Assembly: GCA_944326425.1 (NCBI GenBank)
Contig: CALVDX010000008.1
Coordinates: 1-64,000 of the forward strand
Length of the DNA stretch: 64,000 nt
Direction: 5' to 3'
Source of the DNA: Candidatus Gastranaerophilales bacterium
GTDB lineage: Bacteria > Cyanobacteriota > Vampirovibrionia > Gastranaerophilales > Gastranaerophilaceae
Below the pieces are notes generated by a model. The model made no database searches, was not told where the DNA came from, and saw only the letters and a list, made by a program, of their open reading frames with translations. Each line of letters opens with the position of its first letter. Positions within the stretch are counted from its first letter, which is position 1. Positions 36,484 to 46,000 of this stretch are shown here, in pieces. Position numbers and translations under genes: made by a program.

Positions 36484-38574
36484 ATGGCTAGAAAAACTCC
36501 ATTGGAAAAAATCAGAAACATTGGTATTGCCGCACACATTGATGCCGGCAAAACCACTACAACCGAACGTATTTTGTTCTATACAGGAAAAACCCATAAG
36601 ATTGGTGAAGTACACGATGGTGCTGCAGTAACCGACTTTATGGAACAAGAACGTGAAAGAGGTATCACAATCCAATCAGCGGCTGTTACTGCGGAATGGA
36701 AAGGTCACCAGATCAATATTATTGACACTCCGGGACACGTTGACTTTACTATTGAAGTTGAACGTTCACTCCGTGTATTGGACGGTGTTGTTGCAGTATT
36801 CTGTGCGGTTGGCGGTGTTCAATCACAATCAGAAACTGTTTGGAGACAGGCAAACAGATACGAAGTTCCGCGTATGGTATTTGTTAACAAAATGGACAGA
36901 ACGGGTGCAGACTTCTATCGTGTAGTTGACCAAATTAAAAACAGATTAGGAGCAAATGCGTTTCCAATCAGACTTCCTATTGGCGCGGAAGATAAATTCA
37001 GAGGTTTAATTGATCTCTTCACAATGAAGGCGGAAATATATACCAATGACCTCGGTACAGATATAAAAGAAGAGGACATTCCTGCTGATATGCTTGAAAT
37101 GGCGCAAAAATACAGGGATGAATTGGTTGAGGCAATTGCGGGTGAAGATGATGAATTGATGGAAAAATACTTTGAAGATCCTGCATCAATTACTGTAGAT
37201 GAACTGAAAAAAGGTTTAAGAAAGGCTGTTTGTAACAATAAAATTGTTCCTGTAACCTGTGGTACTGCATTTAAAAACAAAGGTGTACAGTTGCTGCTAG
37301 ATTCTATTGTTGAATTAATGCCATCACCTGTTGATGTAAAAGCAATCGAAGGTGAACTTGAAGACGGTACAAAAGTTGAACGTCACTCTTCTGACTCTGA
37401 GCCGTTCTCAGCGCTTGCATTTAAAGTTATGACAGACCCGTATGTAGGTCGTTTAACATTCTTAAGAGTTTACTCAGGTGTTATTACATCCGGTTCTTAT
37501 GTTCTTAACGCTACAAATGGTAAAAAAGAACGTATTTCAAGACTTGTTCGTATGTATGCGGATCAAAGACTTGAGGAAACAGAAGTTTACGCAGGCGATA
37601 TCTGCGCAGCAGTAGGTTTAAAAGATACAACTACAGGCGACACGTTATGCGATGAAAAAGCACCGATTATCTTGGAAAAAATGTCTTTCCCTGAACCTGT
37701 TATTTCAGTTGCTATTGAACCGAAAACTAAAGCAGACCAGGATAAAATGGGTATTGCTCTTCAAAAACTTGCTGAAGAAGATCCTTCATTCAGAGTTAAA
37801 TCTGATACAGAAACAGGTCAAACAATTATTTCCGGTATGGGCGAACTTCACCTTGATATCATTGTTGACCGTATGTTAAGAGAGTTCAAGGTTGAGGCAA
37901 ACATCGGTAAACCGCAGGTTGCTTATCGTGAAACTATCAGAGGTACTGCCGATCAGGATTCTAAATTTATCCGTCAATCAGGCGGTAAAGGTCAATACGG
38001 ACACGTTAAGGTTAGAATTTCACCTGCCGGAGAAAATGAAGGATTTGTATTTGAAAACAAAATTGTCGGCGGTGCTATTCCTAAGGAATACATTGAGCCT
38101 GCAAGAAAAGGTATGGAAGAAGCCCTTGAAGGCGGTATCTTAGCAGGGTTCCCGATGATTGATGTTAAGGTTGAGCTCTATGACGGTTCATACCACGAAG
38201 TTGACTCTTCAGAAATGGCGTTTAAGATCGCAGGTTCTATGGCAATGAAGGAAGGTACTAAAAAAGCATCTCCCTGTATCCTTGAACCTATGATGAAGGT
38301 TGAAATCGAAATTCCTGAAGAATATACAGGTACAATTATCGGCGATATTTCAAGACGTCGCGGACGTGTTGAAGGTCAGGAACCGCAAGGTAATACAGGT
38401 AATGTAATTGTAAGGGCAACCGTGCCGCTTGCTAACATGTTTGGTTATGCAACGGACTTGAGATCTAATACTCAAGGGCGCGGTACGTTCTCTATGGAAT
38501 TCAAATGCTATGAACAAGTTCCGGCAAATATCGAAAAAGAAATTATCGAAAAATATGGAGCAAGCAAAGCATAA
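36484..38574 (+). CDS. fusA: Elongation factor G
   Basis: A 696-residue translocation GTPase. The G domain has AHIDAGKTT (G1), RGIT (G2), DTPGHVD (G3) and NKMD (G4). Domain IV has [11 protein letters not shown] and the C terminus ends near [21 protein letters not shown] precedes the ATG. It is a single-gene transcript ended by a terminator; the usual rpsL-rpsG-fusA-tuf order is absent and tuf is 14 kb away. Confidence 0.98.
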   Translation: MARKTPLEKIRNIGIAAHIDAGKTTTTERILFYTGKTHKIGEVHDGAAVTDFMEQERERGITIQSAAVTAEWKGHQINIIDTPGHVDFTIEVERSLRVLDGVVAVFCAVGGVQSQSETVWRQANRYEVPRMVFVNKMDRTGADFYRVVDQIKNRLGANAFPIRLPIGAEDKFRGLIDLFTMKAEIYTNDLGTDIKEEDIPADMLEMAQKYRDELVEAIAGEDDELMEKYFEDPASITVDELKKGLRKAVCNNKIVPVTCGTAFKNKGVQLLLDSIVELMPSPVDVKAIEGELEDGTKVERHSSDSEPFSALAFKVMTDPYVGRLTFLRVYSGVITSGSYVLNATNGKKERISRLVRMYADQRLEETEVYAGDICAAVGLKDTTTGDTLCDEKAPIILEKMSFPEPVISVAIEPKTKADQDKMGIALQKLAEEDPSFRVKSDTETGQTIISGMGELHLDIIVDRMLREFKVEANIGKPQVAYRETIRGTADQDSKFIRQSGGKGQYGHVKVRISPAGENEGFVFENKIVGGAIPKEYIEPARKGMEEALEGGILAGFPMIDVKVELYDGSYHEVDSSEMAFKIAGSMAMKEGTKKASPCILEPMMKVEIEIPEEYTGTIIGDISRRRGRVEGQEPQGNTGNVIVRATVPLANMFGYATDLRSNTQGRGTFSMEFKCYEQVPANIEKEIIEKYGASKA

Positions 38575-38632
38575 AAAAGATCCTTGCACGTATTTTATAC
38601 GTGTTATATATATACTAATATCATTTAAGTTG

Positions 38633-38659
38633 CGGCAAATTATATTTGCCGTTTTTTTT
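38633..38659 (+). terminator. Terminator of fusA
   Basis: CGGCAAAT (38633-38640) pairs with ATTTGCCG (38644-38651), followed by an eight-T tract. Confidence 0.92.
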
Positions 38660-38798
38660 ACTTTAATTAATATTTTTCACTAAATCCCGCCTTAGACATA
38701 TAGTTCTTTACAGGTAGAAGTACTTATTTTGTATCCTTGTTGTGATTTTCTTATATTTCTTATAAAATAATGTATAATAAACTTTTTAGGAGGGTATT

Positions 38799-40184
38799 TT
38801 GTACGGAATTATATTAGCAGGGGGATCAGGCAGTCGTTTATGGCCGATGTCAAGGGAGTTGTATCCCAAACAGTTGTTAAATATTCAAAATGAGGACAGT
38901 TTACTGCAAGCAACATACAAGAGGTTGGAAAATTTTATCCCGCACGGAAATATTATTGCAACTACTGGAGTAAAACACTTAGCTAATGTTAAATCCCAGC
39001 TTTCTAAAAATGGAGACGGATTGAAAGTTCTATCAGAACCTATTTCTAGAAACACTGCCCCCGCAATAGCAATTGCAGTAAAAAATATTCTTGCAAATAA
39101 CGAAGATGATGTAGTATTAGTTGTTCCGTCAGACCATGTCATTAAAGATGTTGAAAAATTCAAGAGTTCTGTAAAAAAAGGTGAGCAGCTTGCTAAACAG
39201 GGATATCTGGTAACTTTTGGAGTTCAGCCGTCTTATCCGGAAACAGGCTATGGATATATTAAAGTCTCTGATACTATTGGGGATGGTTTTAAGGTAGACC
39301 GTTTTGTTGAAAAACCTGATTATGAAGAGGCTGTAGCATTTTTAAAAACCGGTAAATATTTCTGGAATTCAGGTATATTTATGTTTAAGGCCTCGGTATT
39401 TATGAAGGAACTTAAAAAACATTCTCCTGAAATATCTTGTTTGTTGGAAAGATTTGATTTCTCAAAATCTGATGAAATCCCGTATTTAGAGTACGAGCGA
39501 ATGCCGAATATTTCTGTTGACTATGCAGTTATGGAAAAATCCGATAAAATCGCACTTGTAAAGTTAGAATGTGATTGGAGTGATTTGGGGTCATGGTCAT
39601 CAATTTATGAATCAGAGAAAAAAGATGAGAACGGGAACGCGTTTGTGGGACATGTAATCGATATAGATTCTAAAAACTCTCTTGTTTATTCTTCTTCTAA
39701 ACTCTGTGCATCAATCGGGCTTGAAGATACTGTAATTGTAGAGACGGAAGATGCAATCCTTGCTTGTAAAAAGGACAGGACGCAGGATGTAAAAAAGATA
39801 TATGATATATTAAAACAACAGAATGACGATACACATCTTGTACATAAAACAGTTTTCCGCCCCTGGGGGTTTTATACTGTACTTAATCAGGGGGATGGTT
39901 TTTTAACCAAGATGATTCAGGTTAACCCGGGACAGAAACTGTCAGTTCAGTCGCATAATTTCAGAAGCGAACACTGGGTTATTCTTTCTGGCACAGCAAA
40001 GGTTGTTTTAGAAGGTAAAGATTATATTTTGAGTCCGGGAAACAGTATCGATATTCCGCTGAAAGCTATTCACTCTTTGCAAAATCCTTATAAGGAACCG
40101 ATAAAAGTTATTGAAGTTCAATTAGGTGATCCGCTTATAGAGGAGGATATTATAAGGTACGAAGACATGTACGGCAGGGTATAG
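38799..40184 (+). CDS. manC: Mannose-1-phosphate guanylyltransferase / mannose-6-phosphate isomerase
   Basis: A 461-residue bifunctional type II enzyme that makes GDP-mannose. The N-terminal nucleotidyltransferase has LAGGSGSRLWPMSRELYPKQ, VVPSDHV and FVEKPD. The C-terminal cupin has FRPWGFYTVL, SVQSHNFRSEHW and IDIPLKAIHSLQNP. It starts with TTG after AGGAGGG. GDP-mannose feeds surface glycans; other glycan genes nearby are only the GT-like and acyltransferase genes. Confidence 0.93.
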   Translation: MYGIILAGGSGSRLWPMSRELYPKQLLNIQNEDSLLQATYKRLENFIPHGNIIATTGVKHLANVKSQLSKNGDGLKVLSEPISRNTAPAIAIAVKNILANNEDDVVLVVPSDHVIKDVEKFKSSVKKGEQLAKQGYLVTFGVQPSYPETGYGYIKVSDTIGDGFKVDRFVEKPDYEEAVAFLKTGKYFWNSGIFMFKASVFMKELKKHSPEISCLLERFDFSKSDEIPYLEYERMPNISVDYAVMEKSDKIALVKLECDWSDLGSWSSIYESEKKDENGNAFVGHVIDIDSKNSLVYSSSKLCASIGLEDTVIVETEDAILACKKDRTQDVKKIYDILKQQNDDTHLVHKTVFRPWGFYTVLNQGDGFLTKMIQVNPGQKLSVQSHNFRSEHWVILSGTAKVVLEGKDYILSPGNSIDIPLKAIHSLQNPYKEPIKVIEVQLGDPLIEEDIIRYEDMYGRV

Positions 40185-40194
40185 AATAGTTGCT

Positions 40195-41475
40195 ATGGGA
40201 CGAAAATTTGTATTAAAAACGATGGGATGCAAGGCGAATCAGTTTGAAGGCGGTATAATTACCGAAAACCTTGTTAATAACGGATATGAAGAAGTTAAAA
40301 ATCCTGCGGAGGCAGATTTTTTTATCCTAAATTCATGTACGGTCACTCATAAAAGTGATAATGAAGCCCTTTATATTTTGCGAAACGCGAAACATGAAAA
40401 TCCTGATATTATTAATGTTATAACAGGGTGTGTTGCGCAGGTTAAGAAAGAGGAGCTTTTGTCGCTTGGTTATGTGGATATTGTTCTTGGCAATGATGAA
40501 AAATTAAACATAAGCCGGTATCTTGCAGATAAGACAAGCTGCAGTGTTACTGATTTAATGAATAAAACTGATTTTACCTATGCTGTTTTGAACGATATTT
40601 ATAAAACACGTATCGGGTTAAAAATTCAAGACGGGTGTAACAGCAGGTGTTCATATTGCGTAATTCCGTTTGCCAGAGGAAAGAGCAGAAGTGCAGATGC
40701 AGATTTTTTGGTAAATCAGATTAATCTGTATGCTGCACACGGATATAAAGAGGTTATGCTTACCGGTATTCATATCGGGCAATGGGGCAGGGAGTTAGGC
40801 AAGTCGCTAATTGACCTTTTAAAAGCGATAGAAAAAACTGATATCCCGCGTTATCGTTTAGGCTCGCTTAATCCTTCCGAGATTGATAAGGGGCTTTTAG
40901 ATTTTTTACAGACCTCTGAAAAATTTTGTCCGCATTTTCATCTGTCGCTGCAGTCGGCTTGCGATAAGACATTAAGAGCCATGAACAGATTTTATAAAAC
41001 AGAAGAATATCTTGCACAGATAGAGGATATAAAGCGGCGGTGGAAAAATCCATTTTTAGGGTCAGATATTATAGTAGGCTTCCCGGGGGAAACTGATGAA
41101 GATTTTGCTGTAACTTATAACAATTTGAAAACTTCGGGGCTTACTCAGATTCATACCTTCCCATATTCATTAAGGGAGGGAACAGCCGCAGAAACTATGC
41201 CAAATCATGTTCCGTTTGATATAAAAAATGCAAGGGCTGATTTGATTAAAAAATTGTCTGCTCAAAAATATGATACATTTTTAGAGTTGAATAACGGAAA
41301 AGAAGAAGAGGTGTTGATTGAAAAACGTCCCGATAAACGAACCGGTCTGTACAAGGGGATTACACGCAACTATTTGACAGTAACCATAGATTCCGGTAAA
41401 CCGGATTTGTTTAATACGCTTCAAAATGTTCGTTTAACAGTGAACACGGGCAAAATTTCCGGACAAATAATTTAA
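40195..41475 (+). CDS. mtaB: MtaB-type tRNA methylthiotransferase
   Basis: A 426-residue radical-SAM methylthiotransferase. It adds a methylthio group to t6A37 in ANN-decoding tRNAs. The N-terminal UPF0004 domain has MGCKANQFEG, NSCTVT and TGCVAQV cysteines for one [4Fe-4S] cluster; the radical SAM site is GCNSRCSYCVIPFARG with CxxxCxxC. The C-terminal end resembles a TRAM domain. TAGAAT lies 7 nt before the ATG, and no Shine-Dalgarno is seen, so a leaderless start is possible though coupling to manC is an alternative. Confidence 0.9.
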   Translation: MGRKFVLKTMGCKANQFEGGIITENLVNNGYEEVKNPAEADFFILNSCTVTHKSDNEALYILRNAKHENPDIINVITGCVAQVKKEELLSLGYVDIVLGNDEKLNISRYLADKTSCSVTDLMNKTDFTYAVLNDIYKTRIGLKIQDGCNSRCSYCVIPFARGKSRSADADFLVNQINLYAAHGYKEVMLTGIHIGQWGRELGKSLIDLLKAIEKTDIPRYRLGSLNPSEIDKGLLDFLQTSEKFCPHFHLSLQSACDKTLRAMNRFYKTEEYLAQIEDIKRRWKNPFLGSDIIVGFPGETDEDFAVTYNNLKTSGLTQIHTFPYSLREGTAAETMPNHVPFDIKNARADLIKKLSAQKYDTFLELNNGKEEEVLIEKRPDKRTGLYKGITRNYLTVTIDSGKPDLFNTLQNVRLTVNTGKISGQII

Positions 41476-41511
41476 CCTGAAAAATCATCCGTTTTCTTTA
41501 TACAAGCGTTC

Positions 41512-41540
41512 TTGACATTGACATGTGTTAGTGTTATCAT
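41512..41540 (+). promoter_or_regulatory. Promoter of the efflux operon
   Basis: TTGACA (41512-41517), 17 nt, TATCAT (41535-41540). A second TTGACA overlaps directly downstream (41518-41523). The best matched promoter in the window. Confidence 0.85.
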
Positions 41541-41560
41541 TGTGTGGAAAGTTCCACACA
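41541..41560. promoter_or_regulatory. Operator-like palindrome at the efflux promoter
   Basis: TGTGTGGAAAGTTCCACACA is a perfect 9-bp inverted repeat with a 2-bp centre, sitting just after the -10 and over the predicted start of transcription. A repressor dimer (TetR- or MarR-like) bound here would block the operon. The regulator gene is not adjacent. Confidence 0.75.
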
Positions 41561-41574
41561 TAAAAGTGGTTGGA

Positions 41575-41673
41575 ATGAAAACTGGACAACAAAGATATAT
41601 ATTACGCTTTGGGCGGGCAGGAGAGATAATAGGTAAGCCTGTTTGCCTGTGCATAAACGGTGAGGAAACATGA
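41575..41673 (+). CDS. Leader ORF coupled to the efflux operon
   Basis: A 32-codon ORF starting MKTGQQRYILRFGRAGEIIG, with a GGTTGGA ribosome binding site. Its TGA overlaps the ATG of the adaptor gene (ATGA). The peptide is basic and contains CLC near its end. It could be a real peptide or a translational regulator of the pump, for example through stalling; no Shine-Dalgarno other than GTGAGGAAAC precedes the adaptor gene. Confidence 0.5.
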   Translation: MKTGQQRYILRFGRAGEIIGKPVCLCINGEET

Positions 41674-42875
41674 GAGGCAAAATTATTTTAATTTTATTAA
41701 TAATGTTCGGGCTTATTGCTGCGCGGGCATTGTATAGTCATTTTGCAACAATAAATGCAGGAAAACGCGGAGCATCATCTGCTCCGGCGGTCACTGTTCA
41801 GAAAGTAAGCAGTGTTCCTGTAACATATTCATTTGAAGCCCCGGCAAGGGTTAGTGCTAAATATCGTGTTGAGGTTACCGCACGTATTAGCGGTTACTTA
41901 ACGAAGAGCTATTTTAAAGAAGGTGATTTTGTAAAAGCAGGCCAGCTCCTATTTGAAATAGAACCTCTTGAATATAAGCTTGCTGTTCAACAGGCTAAAG
42001 GTAATCTTGATAATGCCCGCGCCCAGCTTAATTATTATGAAAAGCAACTTGCCCGATATGAAGAGCTTGTGCAAAAAGATTATGTTGCAAGGTCGGATTA
42101 CGACAATATGTTAGCACAGCGCGATGCATATAAAGCACAGGTTTCATTGACAGAGGGCGCATATAATGATGCTCTTAGAAATTACGGTTATACACAGGTT
42201 AAGGCGCCTGTTGACGGCCGCATTGGTATAATTAATGTTACGGTCGGCAACTATGTTAATGCTCAGGCAGGATACTTAACTACAATAAATAGTGAAGATC
42301 CAATGTATGTGACATTTCCTATTGACTCAAAAGATTATGCTACATTAAATGAGATTGACGGAAGCGCCAATGTTAACCGGACTGTAGAGTATAAGTTTTC
42401 AACCGGTATGCTTTACGGCGAAAAGGGTGTTCAGGACTTTAGAGATAACAAAGTTGATGAAACTACAGGAACTATTACTTTGCGTGCAACATTTAAAAAT
42501 CCGCATGGCGAATTGATACAGGGTGATTATGGCAGAATTATTATATTCTCAAATAATAAAGCACCAATGCCTACAGTTCCTGTTGAAGCAGTTATGGAAA
42601 ATCAGGAAGGGCAGTATGTTTACAAACTTGACGAACAAAATCTTCCAAGACTTACTTATATAAAAACTACTGTTCAGCAAGAGGGTAAATGGATTGTCTC
42701 TAACGGAATAAATTCGGGAGACCGGGTTATTGTAGCCGGATTACAAAAGGTAATAGCCGGTCAACCGGTAAAAATTGTTGATAAAATTGAGGCAAAAGCT
42801 GCTGTTAAAGAAAAGAAATCATTGATTGATTGGATAAAAAGTTTATTTAATAAGAAGGATAATAAGGCAGAATAA
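41670..42875 (+). CDS. RND efflux membrane-fusion protein (AcrA-like)
   Basis: A 401-residue periplasmic adaptor. Residues 1-22 are a hydrophobic signal/anchor. The lipoyl/barrel half RVEVTARISGYLTKSYFKEGDFVKAGQLLFEIEP and coiled-coil hairpin (KGNLDNARAQLNYYEKQLARYEEL) precede GYTQVKAPVDGRIGI. This is the standard HlyD/AcrA order. It bridges the inner-membrane pump to the outer-membrane channel. First main gene of the three-gene operon; 2 nt separate it from the pump gene. A Lys-rich C-terminal tail follows the last domain. Confidence 0.93.
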   Translation: MRGKIILILLIMFGLIAARALYSHFATINAGKRGASSAPAVTVQKVSSVPVTYSFEAPARVSAKYRVEVTARISGYLTKSYFKEGDFVKAGQLLFEIEPLEYKLAVQQAKGNLDNARAQLNYYEKQLARYEELVQKDYVARSDYDNMLAQRDAYKAQVSLTEGAYNDALRNYGYTQVKAPVDGRIGIINVTVGNYVNAQAGYLTTINSEDPMYVTFPIDSKDYATLNEIDGSANVNRTVEYKFSTGMLYGEKGVQDFRDNKVDETTGTITLRATFKNPHGELIQGDYGRIIIFSNNKAPMPTVPVEAVMENQEGQYVYKLDEQNLPRLTYIKTTVQQEGKWIVSNGINSGDRVIVAGLQKVIAGQPVKIVDKIEAKAAVKEKKSLIDWIKSLFNKKDNKAE

Positions 42876-42877
42876 TT

Positions 42878-45800
42878 ATGGCAGGAAATTTATTTATACA
42901 AAGACCAAAGTTTGCGATAGTAATTTCTCTGGTAATTATACTTGCTGGTTTAATTGCAATACCGACACTGCCGTTAGAAGAATACCCTTCAATTACACCG
43001 CCGCAGGTTATTGTGCAGGCAACGTATGCCGGAGCAAGTTCTGACGTTATTACATCAACGGTTGCAGCGCCTGTAGAGTTGCAATTGAACGGCGTTGAAA
43101 ACATGATTTATATGTCCTCAACATCTTCAAACGGCTCGTATCAATTAACATTATATTTTGAAATCGGATCGGATCCCGATATGGCTCTGGTTAACGTTCA
43201 AAACCAGCTGCAATTGGTAACCCCCCGTCTGCCGGATCAGGTCAGAAATTATGGTTTAACAGTAAGAAAATCAACCGGCGGTCCAGGTGTTTTGATGATT
43301 GCACTTACTTCACCAAACCATACTTATAATGCTTTGTATCTTGCAAACTATGCAACGATGTATATTAAAGACGAAATAGCCAGAATACACGGTATAGGTA
43401 CTGTTAACGTTTACGGCGCAGGTGATTATTCAATGCGTATATGGCTCAAGCCGGACAGAATGGCGAGCCTGGGTGTCTCTGTAGCTGATGTAACCGCGGC
43501 GATTTCGGCTCAAAACGTTCAAACCCCTGCCGGTAATATCGGGGTTGAACCGATTGATACACCGCAAATGATTAAATTTACATTGCGTACTACCGGTCGC
43601 TTGAAAGATGTAGAAGAATTTGAAAATATTATAATTAAAGCAAATACCGACGGCTCAAATATAAAAATCAAGGATATAGCACGTGTTGAACTCGGGGCGG
43701 AAAAATATACATCTATGTCTGATGTAGACGGTGATGAATGTTCTGTTATTATGGTTAATCAGCTTCCTGAAGCAAATGCTATTGATTTGGTTAAGAAGGT
43801 TAAAGCTAAAATTACCGAGTTGAGTAAGCGATTCCCGCCGGATTTAGTATATTCAATACAGTATGACCAGACCGAGTTTATACAGGAATCTATTAATGAG
43901 GTAATACATGCAATTGTTCTTGCTATTATTCTTGTAAGTATAGTAACTTACGTATTTTTGGGTACGGCGCGTGCTGCATTTATACCGTTCTGTGCAATTC
44001 CGGTATCCTTGCTTGGCGTATTTATATTCCTTGTATTATTTGGTTTTTCAATAAACTTGTTGATATTATTTAGTTTAGTTTTAGCGGTAGGTTTGGTTGT
44101 AGACGATGCTATAGTTGTGTTGGAAAATACTCAGCGGCACATTCAGGAAGGAAAAGATCCTAAAACGGCTACTGAAATAACAATGGATGAAGTATTTAAT
44201 GCGGTTGTTGCAACTTCTCTGGTATTGATGGCTGTTTTTGTACCTGTTTCATTTATGTCAGGTATTACAGGACAGATGTTTAGACAATTTGCTATATGTA
44301 TTGCAACATCCATAGGTTTGTCAGCAGTTGTCGCGCTTACGCTTTCTCCTGCGTTATGTTCAATTATTTTAAAATCCGGTGATAAAATTAAAGTAAATAA
44401 ATATATCCAAAAATTTAATACCGGTTTTGATAATTTGCGGGAAAAGTATCTGGTTATTGTAAATTACTTTGTTTCTTCTCCAAAGAAAACAATACTTGTT
44501 TTGTTGGGAATAATTGTTTTTATTCTCGGTATGGCAAAAGTTATCCCGACAGGCTTCTTGCCCGATGAGGACAGAGGGGCTCTTATTTCGCAGATACAGC
44601 TTCCTGATGGTGCTACATTAACCCGGACAAATACCGTAGCACAGGAACTGGCCAGAGAGTTTGCAAAAATTCCCGGTGTAGAAACAATGCTTTCAATTGT
44701 CGGATTTAATGGTGATAACACAGCACTTCTTATTACCGACTTAGAGCCCTGGGGAAAAAGAAAGTCGGCGAAACTGCAAATTAATAATATAATTTCTGAA
44801 ATCAATAAAATTACAGCAGGTTATTCAAAAGCGACTGTGTTTACAACCCAGCCGGCGGCCATATCTGGTATGAGTATGTTTGGAGGGTTTGAATATCAGC
44901 TTCTTGACAGGGGCGACCGTTCTGCGGATGAATTATATACCGAGGCTCAAAAGTTAATGGGTGCTGTAATGCAATCACCAAAGTTTAAGAGTATTTACAC
45001 ATCATATACTGCTTCGATGCCTCAAAAAATCATAGAAATAGATGCAGAAAAAGCAACTGCGCAGCAGGTTGCTATATCAGAGATTTATAATACGCTTGCA
45101 GCCCAGTTTGCATCTACATATATAAATGACTTTAATAAATACGGGCGTGTTTATAGGGTTTATATGCAGGCTGATTCGGAGTATCGTACTATTCCTTCTG
45201 ATTTATCAAAGATATTTGTTAAAAATACGGTTGGAAGAATGGTTCCGCTTACGGCAGTTATTAATGTAAAAGATATAATCGGCCCGTACTCATTAACAAG
45301 GTTTAACCTTTATCCGGCGATAACGTTAAACGGAACTCCGTCTGATAATGTAAGTTCAGGTCAGGCTATGGCAGAAATGGAAAAAATATCAGATGAAGTT
45401 CTGCCCCGCGATATGGGTTTTGAATGGTCCGGAACTTCTTTGCAGGAACAAAAATCTGCAGGGCAAATAGGGCCAATATTGACGATAGCGTTAATATTTG
45501 TATACTTATTTCTTGTTGCACTTTATGAAAGCTGGACGTTACCGATGGCGGTTATGCTGATTGCACCGGTATCAATGTTAGGGGCTTTGTTCTTACAATA
45601 TGTATGCGGACTTTCTCTTGATATTTATGCACAAATTGGTTTGGTTATGCTTATCGGTTTAAGTACAAAGCAGGCAATTCTTATTGTTGAGTTTGCAAAA
45701 GATGCAATGGAAAAAGACGGTCTTAATTATCATGATGCAGCAATGCAGGCTGCAAAGCTTAGATTTAGAGCCGTTATGATGACTGCAATAGCGTTCCTTC

Positions 45801-46000
45801 TGGGCTTGCTGCCGTTAGTTTTTGCGCAAGGTGCCGGTGCCGGATCAAGACATTCGATAGGTATTTCTGTATTCGGCGGAATGCTGGCGGTTACAACTCT
45901 TGGTACAATTTTAGTACCTGCGTTTTTCTCAATGATTACCCAGATGAAGCAAAAATTTTATGCATTTATGGGAAATAGAAAGTCTGGAGGCCGGAAATGA
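42878..46000 (+). CDS. RND multidrug efflux transporter (HAE1/AcrB-like)
   Basis: A 1,040-residue inner-membrane pump. The two halves each have a transmembrane bundle and porter loops, as in AcrB. Signatures: FIQRPKFAIVISL at the N terminus, PTLPLEEYPSITPPQVIV, VDDAIVVLENTQRH with the proton-relay Asp pair near residue 407, and GLSTKQAILIVEFAKD near 930 carrying the relay Lys. It uses the proton gradient to export drugs or metabolites. It lies between adaptor and channel genes and its stop overlaps the channel gene start. Confidence 0.95.
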   Translation: MAGNLFIQRPKFAIVISLVIILAGLIAIPTLPLEEYPSITPPQVIVQATYAGASSDVITSTVAAPVELQLNGVENMIYMSSTSSNGSYQLTLYFEIGSDPDMALVNVQNQLQLVTPRLPDQVRNYGLTVRKSTGGPGVLMIALTSPNHTYNALYLANYATMYIKDEIARIHGIGTVNVYGAGDYSMRIWLKPDRMASLGVSVADVTAAISAQNVQTPAGNIGVEPIDTPQMIKFTLRTTGRLKDVEEFENIIIKANTDGSNIKIKDIARVELGAEKYTSMSDVDGDECSVIMVNQLPEANAIDLVKKVKAKITELSKRFPPDLVYSIQYDQTEFIQESINEVIHAIVLAIILVSIVTYVFLGTARAAFIPFCAIPVSLLGVFIFLVLFGFSINLLILFSLVLAVGLVVDDAIVVLENTQRHIQEGKDPKTATEITMDEVFNAVVATSLVLMAVFVPVSFMSGITGQMFRQFAICIATSIGLSAVVALTLSPALCSIILKSGDKIKVNKYIQKFNTGFDNLREKYLVIVNYFVSSPKKTILVLLGIIVFILGMAKVIPTGFLPDEDRGALISQIQLPDGATLTRTNTVAQELAREFAKIPGVETMLSIVGFNGDNTALLITDLEPWGKRKSAKLQINNIISEINKITAGYSKATVFTTQPAAISGMSMFGGFEYQLLDRGDRSADELYTEAQKLMGAVMQSPKFKSIYTSYTASMPQKIIEIDAEKATAQQVAISEIYNTLAAQFASTYINDFNKYGRVYRVYMQADSEYRTIPSDLSKIFVKNTVGRMVPLTAVINVKDIIGPYSLTRFNLYPAITLNGTPSDNVSSGQAMAEMEKISDEVLPRDMGFEWSGTSLQEQKSAGQIGPILTIALIFVYLFLVALYESWTLPMAVMLIAPVSMLGALFLQYVCGLSLDIYAQIGLVMLIGLSTKQAILIVEFAKDAMEKDGLNYHDAAMQAAKLRFRAVMMTAIAFLLGLLPLVFAQGAGAGSRHSIGISVFGGMLAVTTLGTILVPAFFSMITQMKQKFYAFMGNRKSGGRK

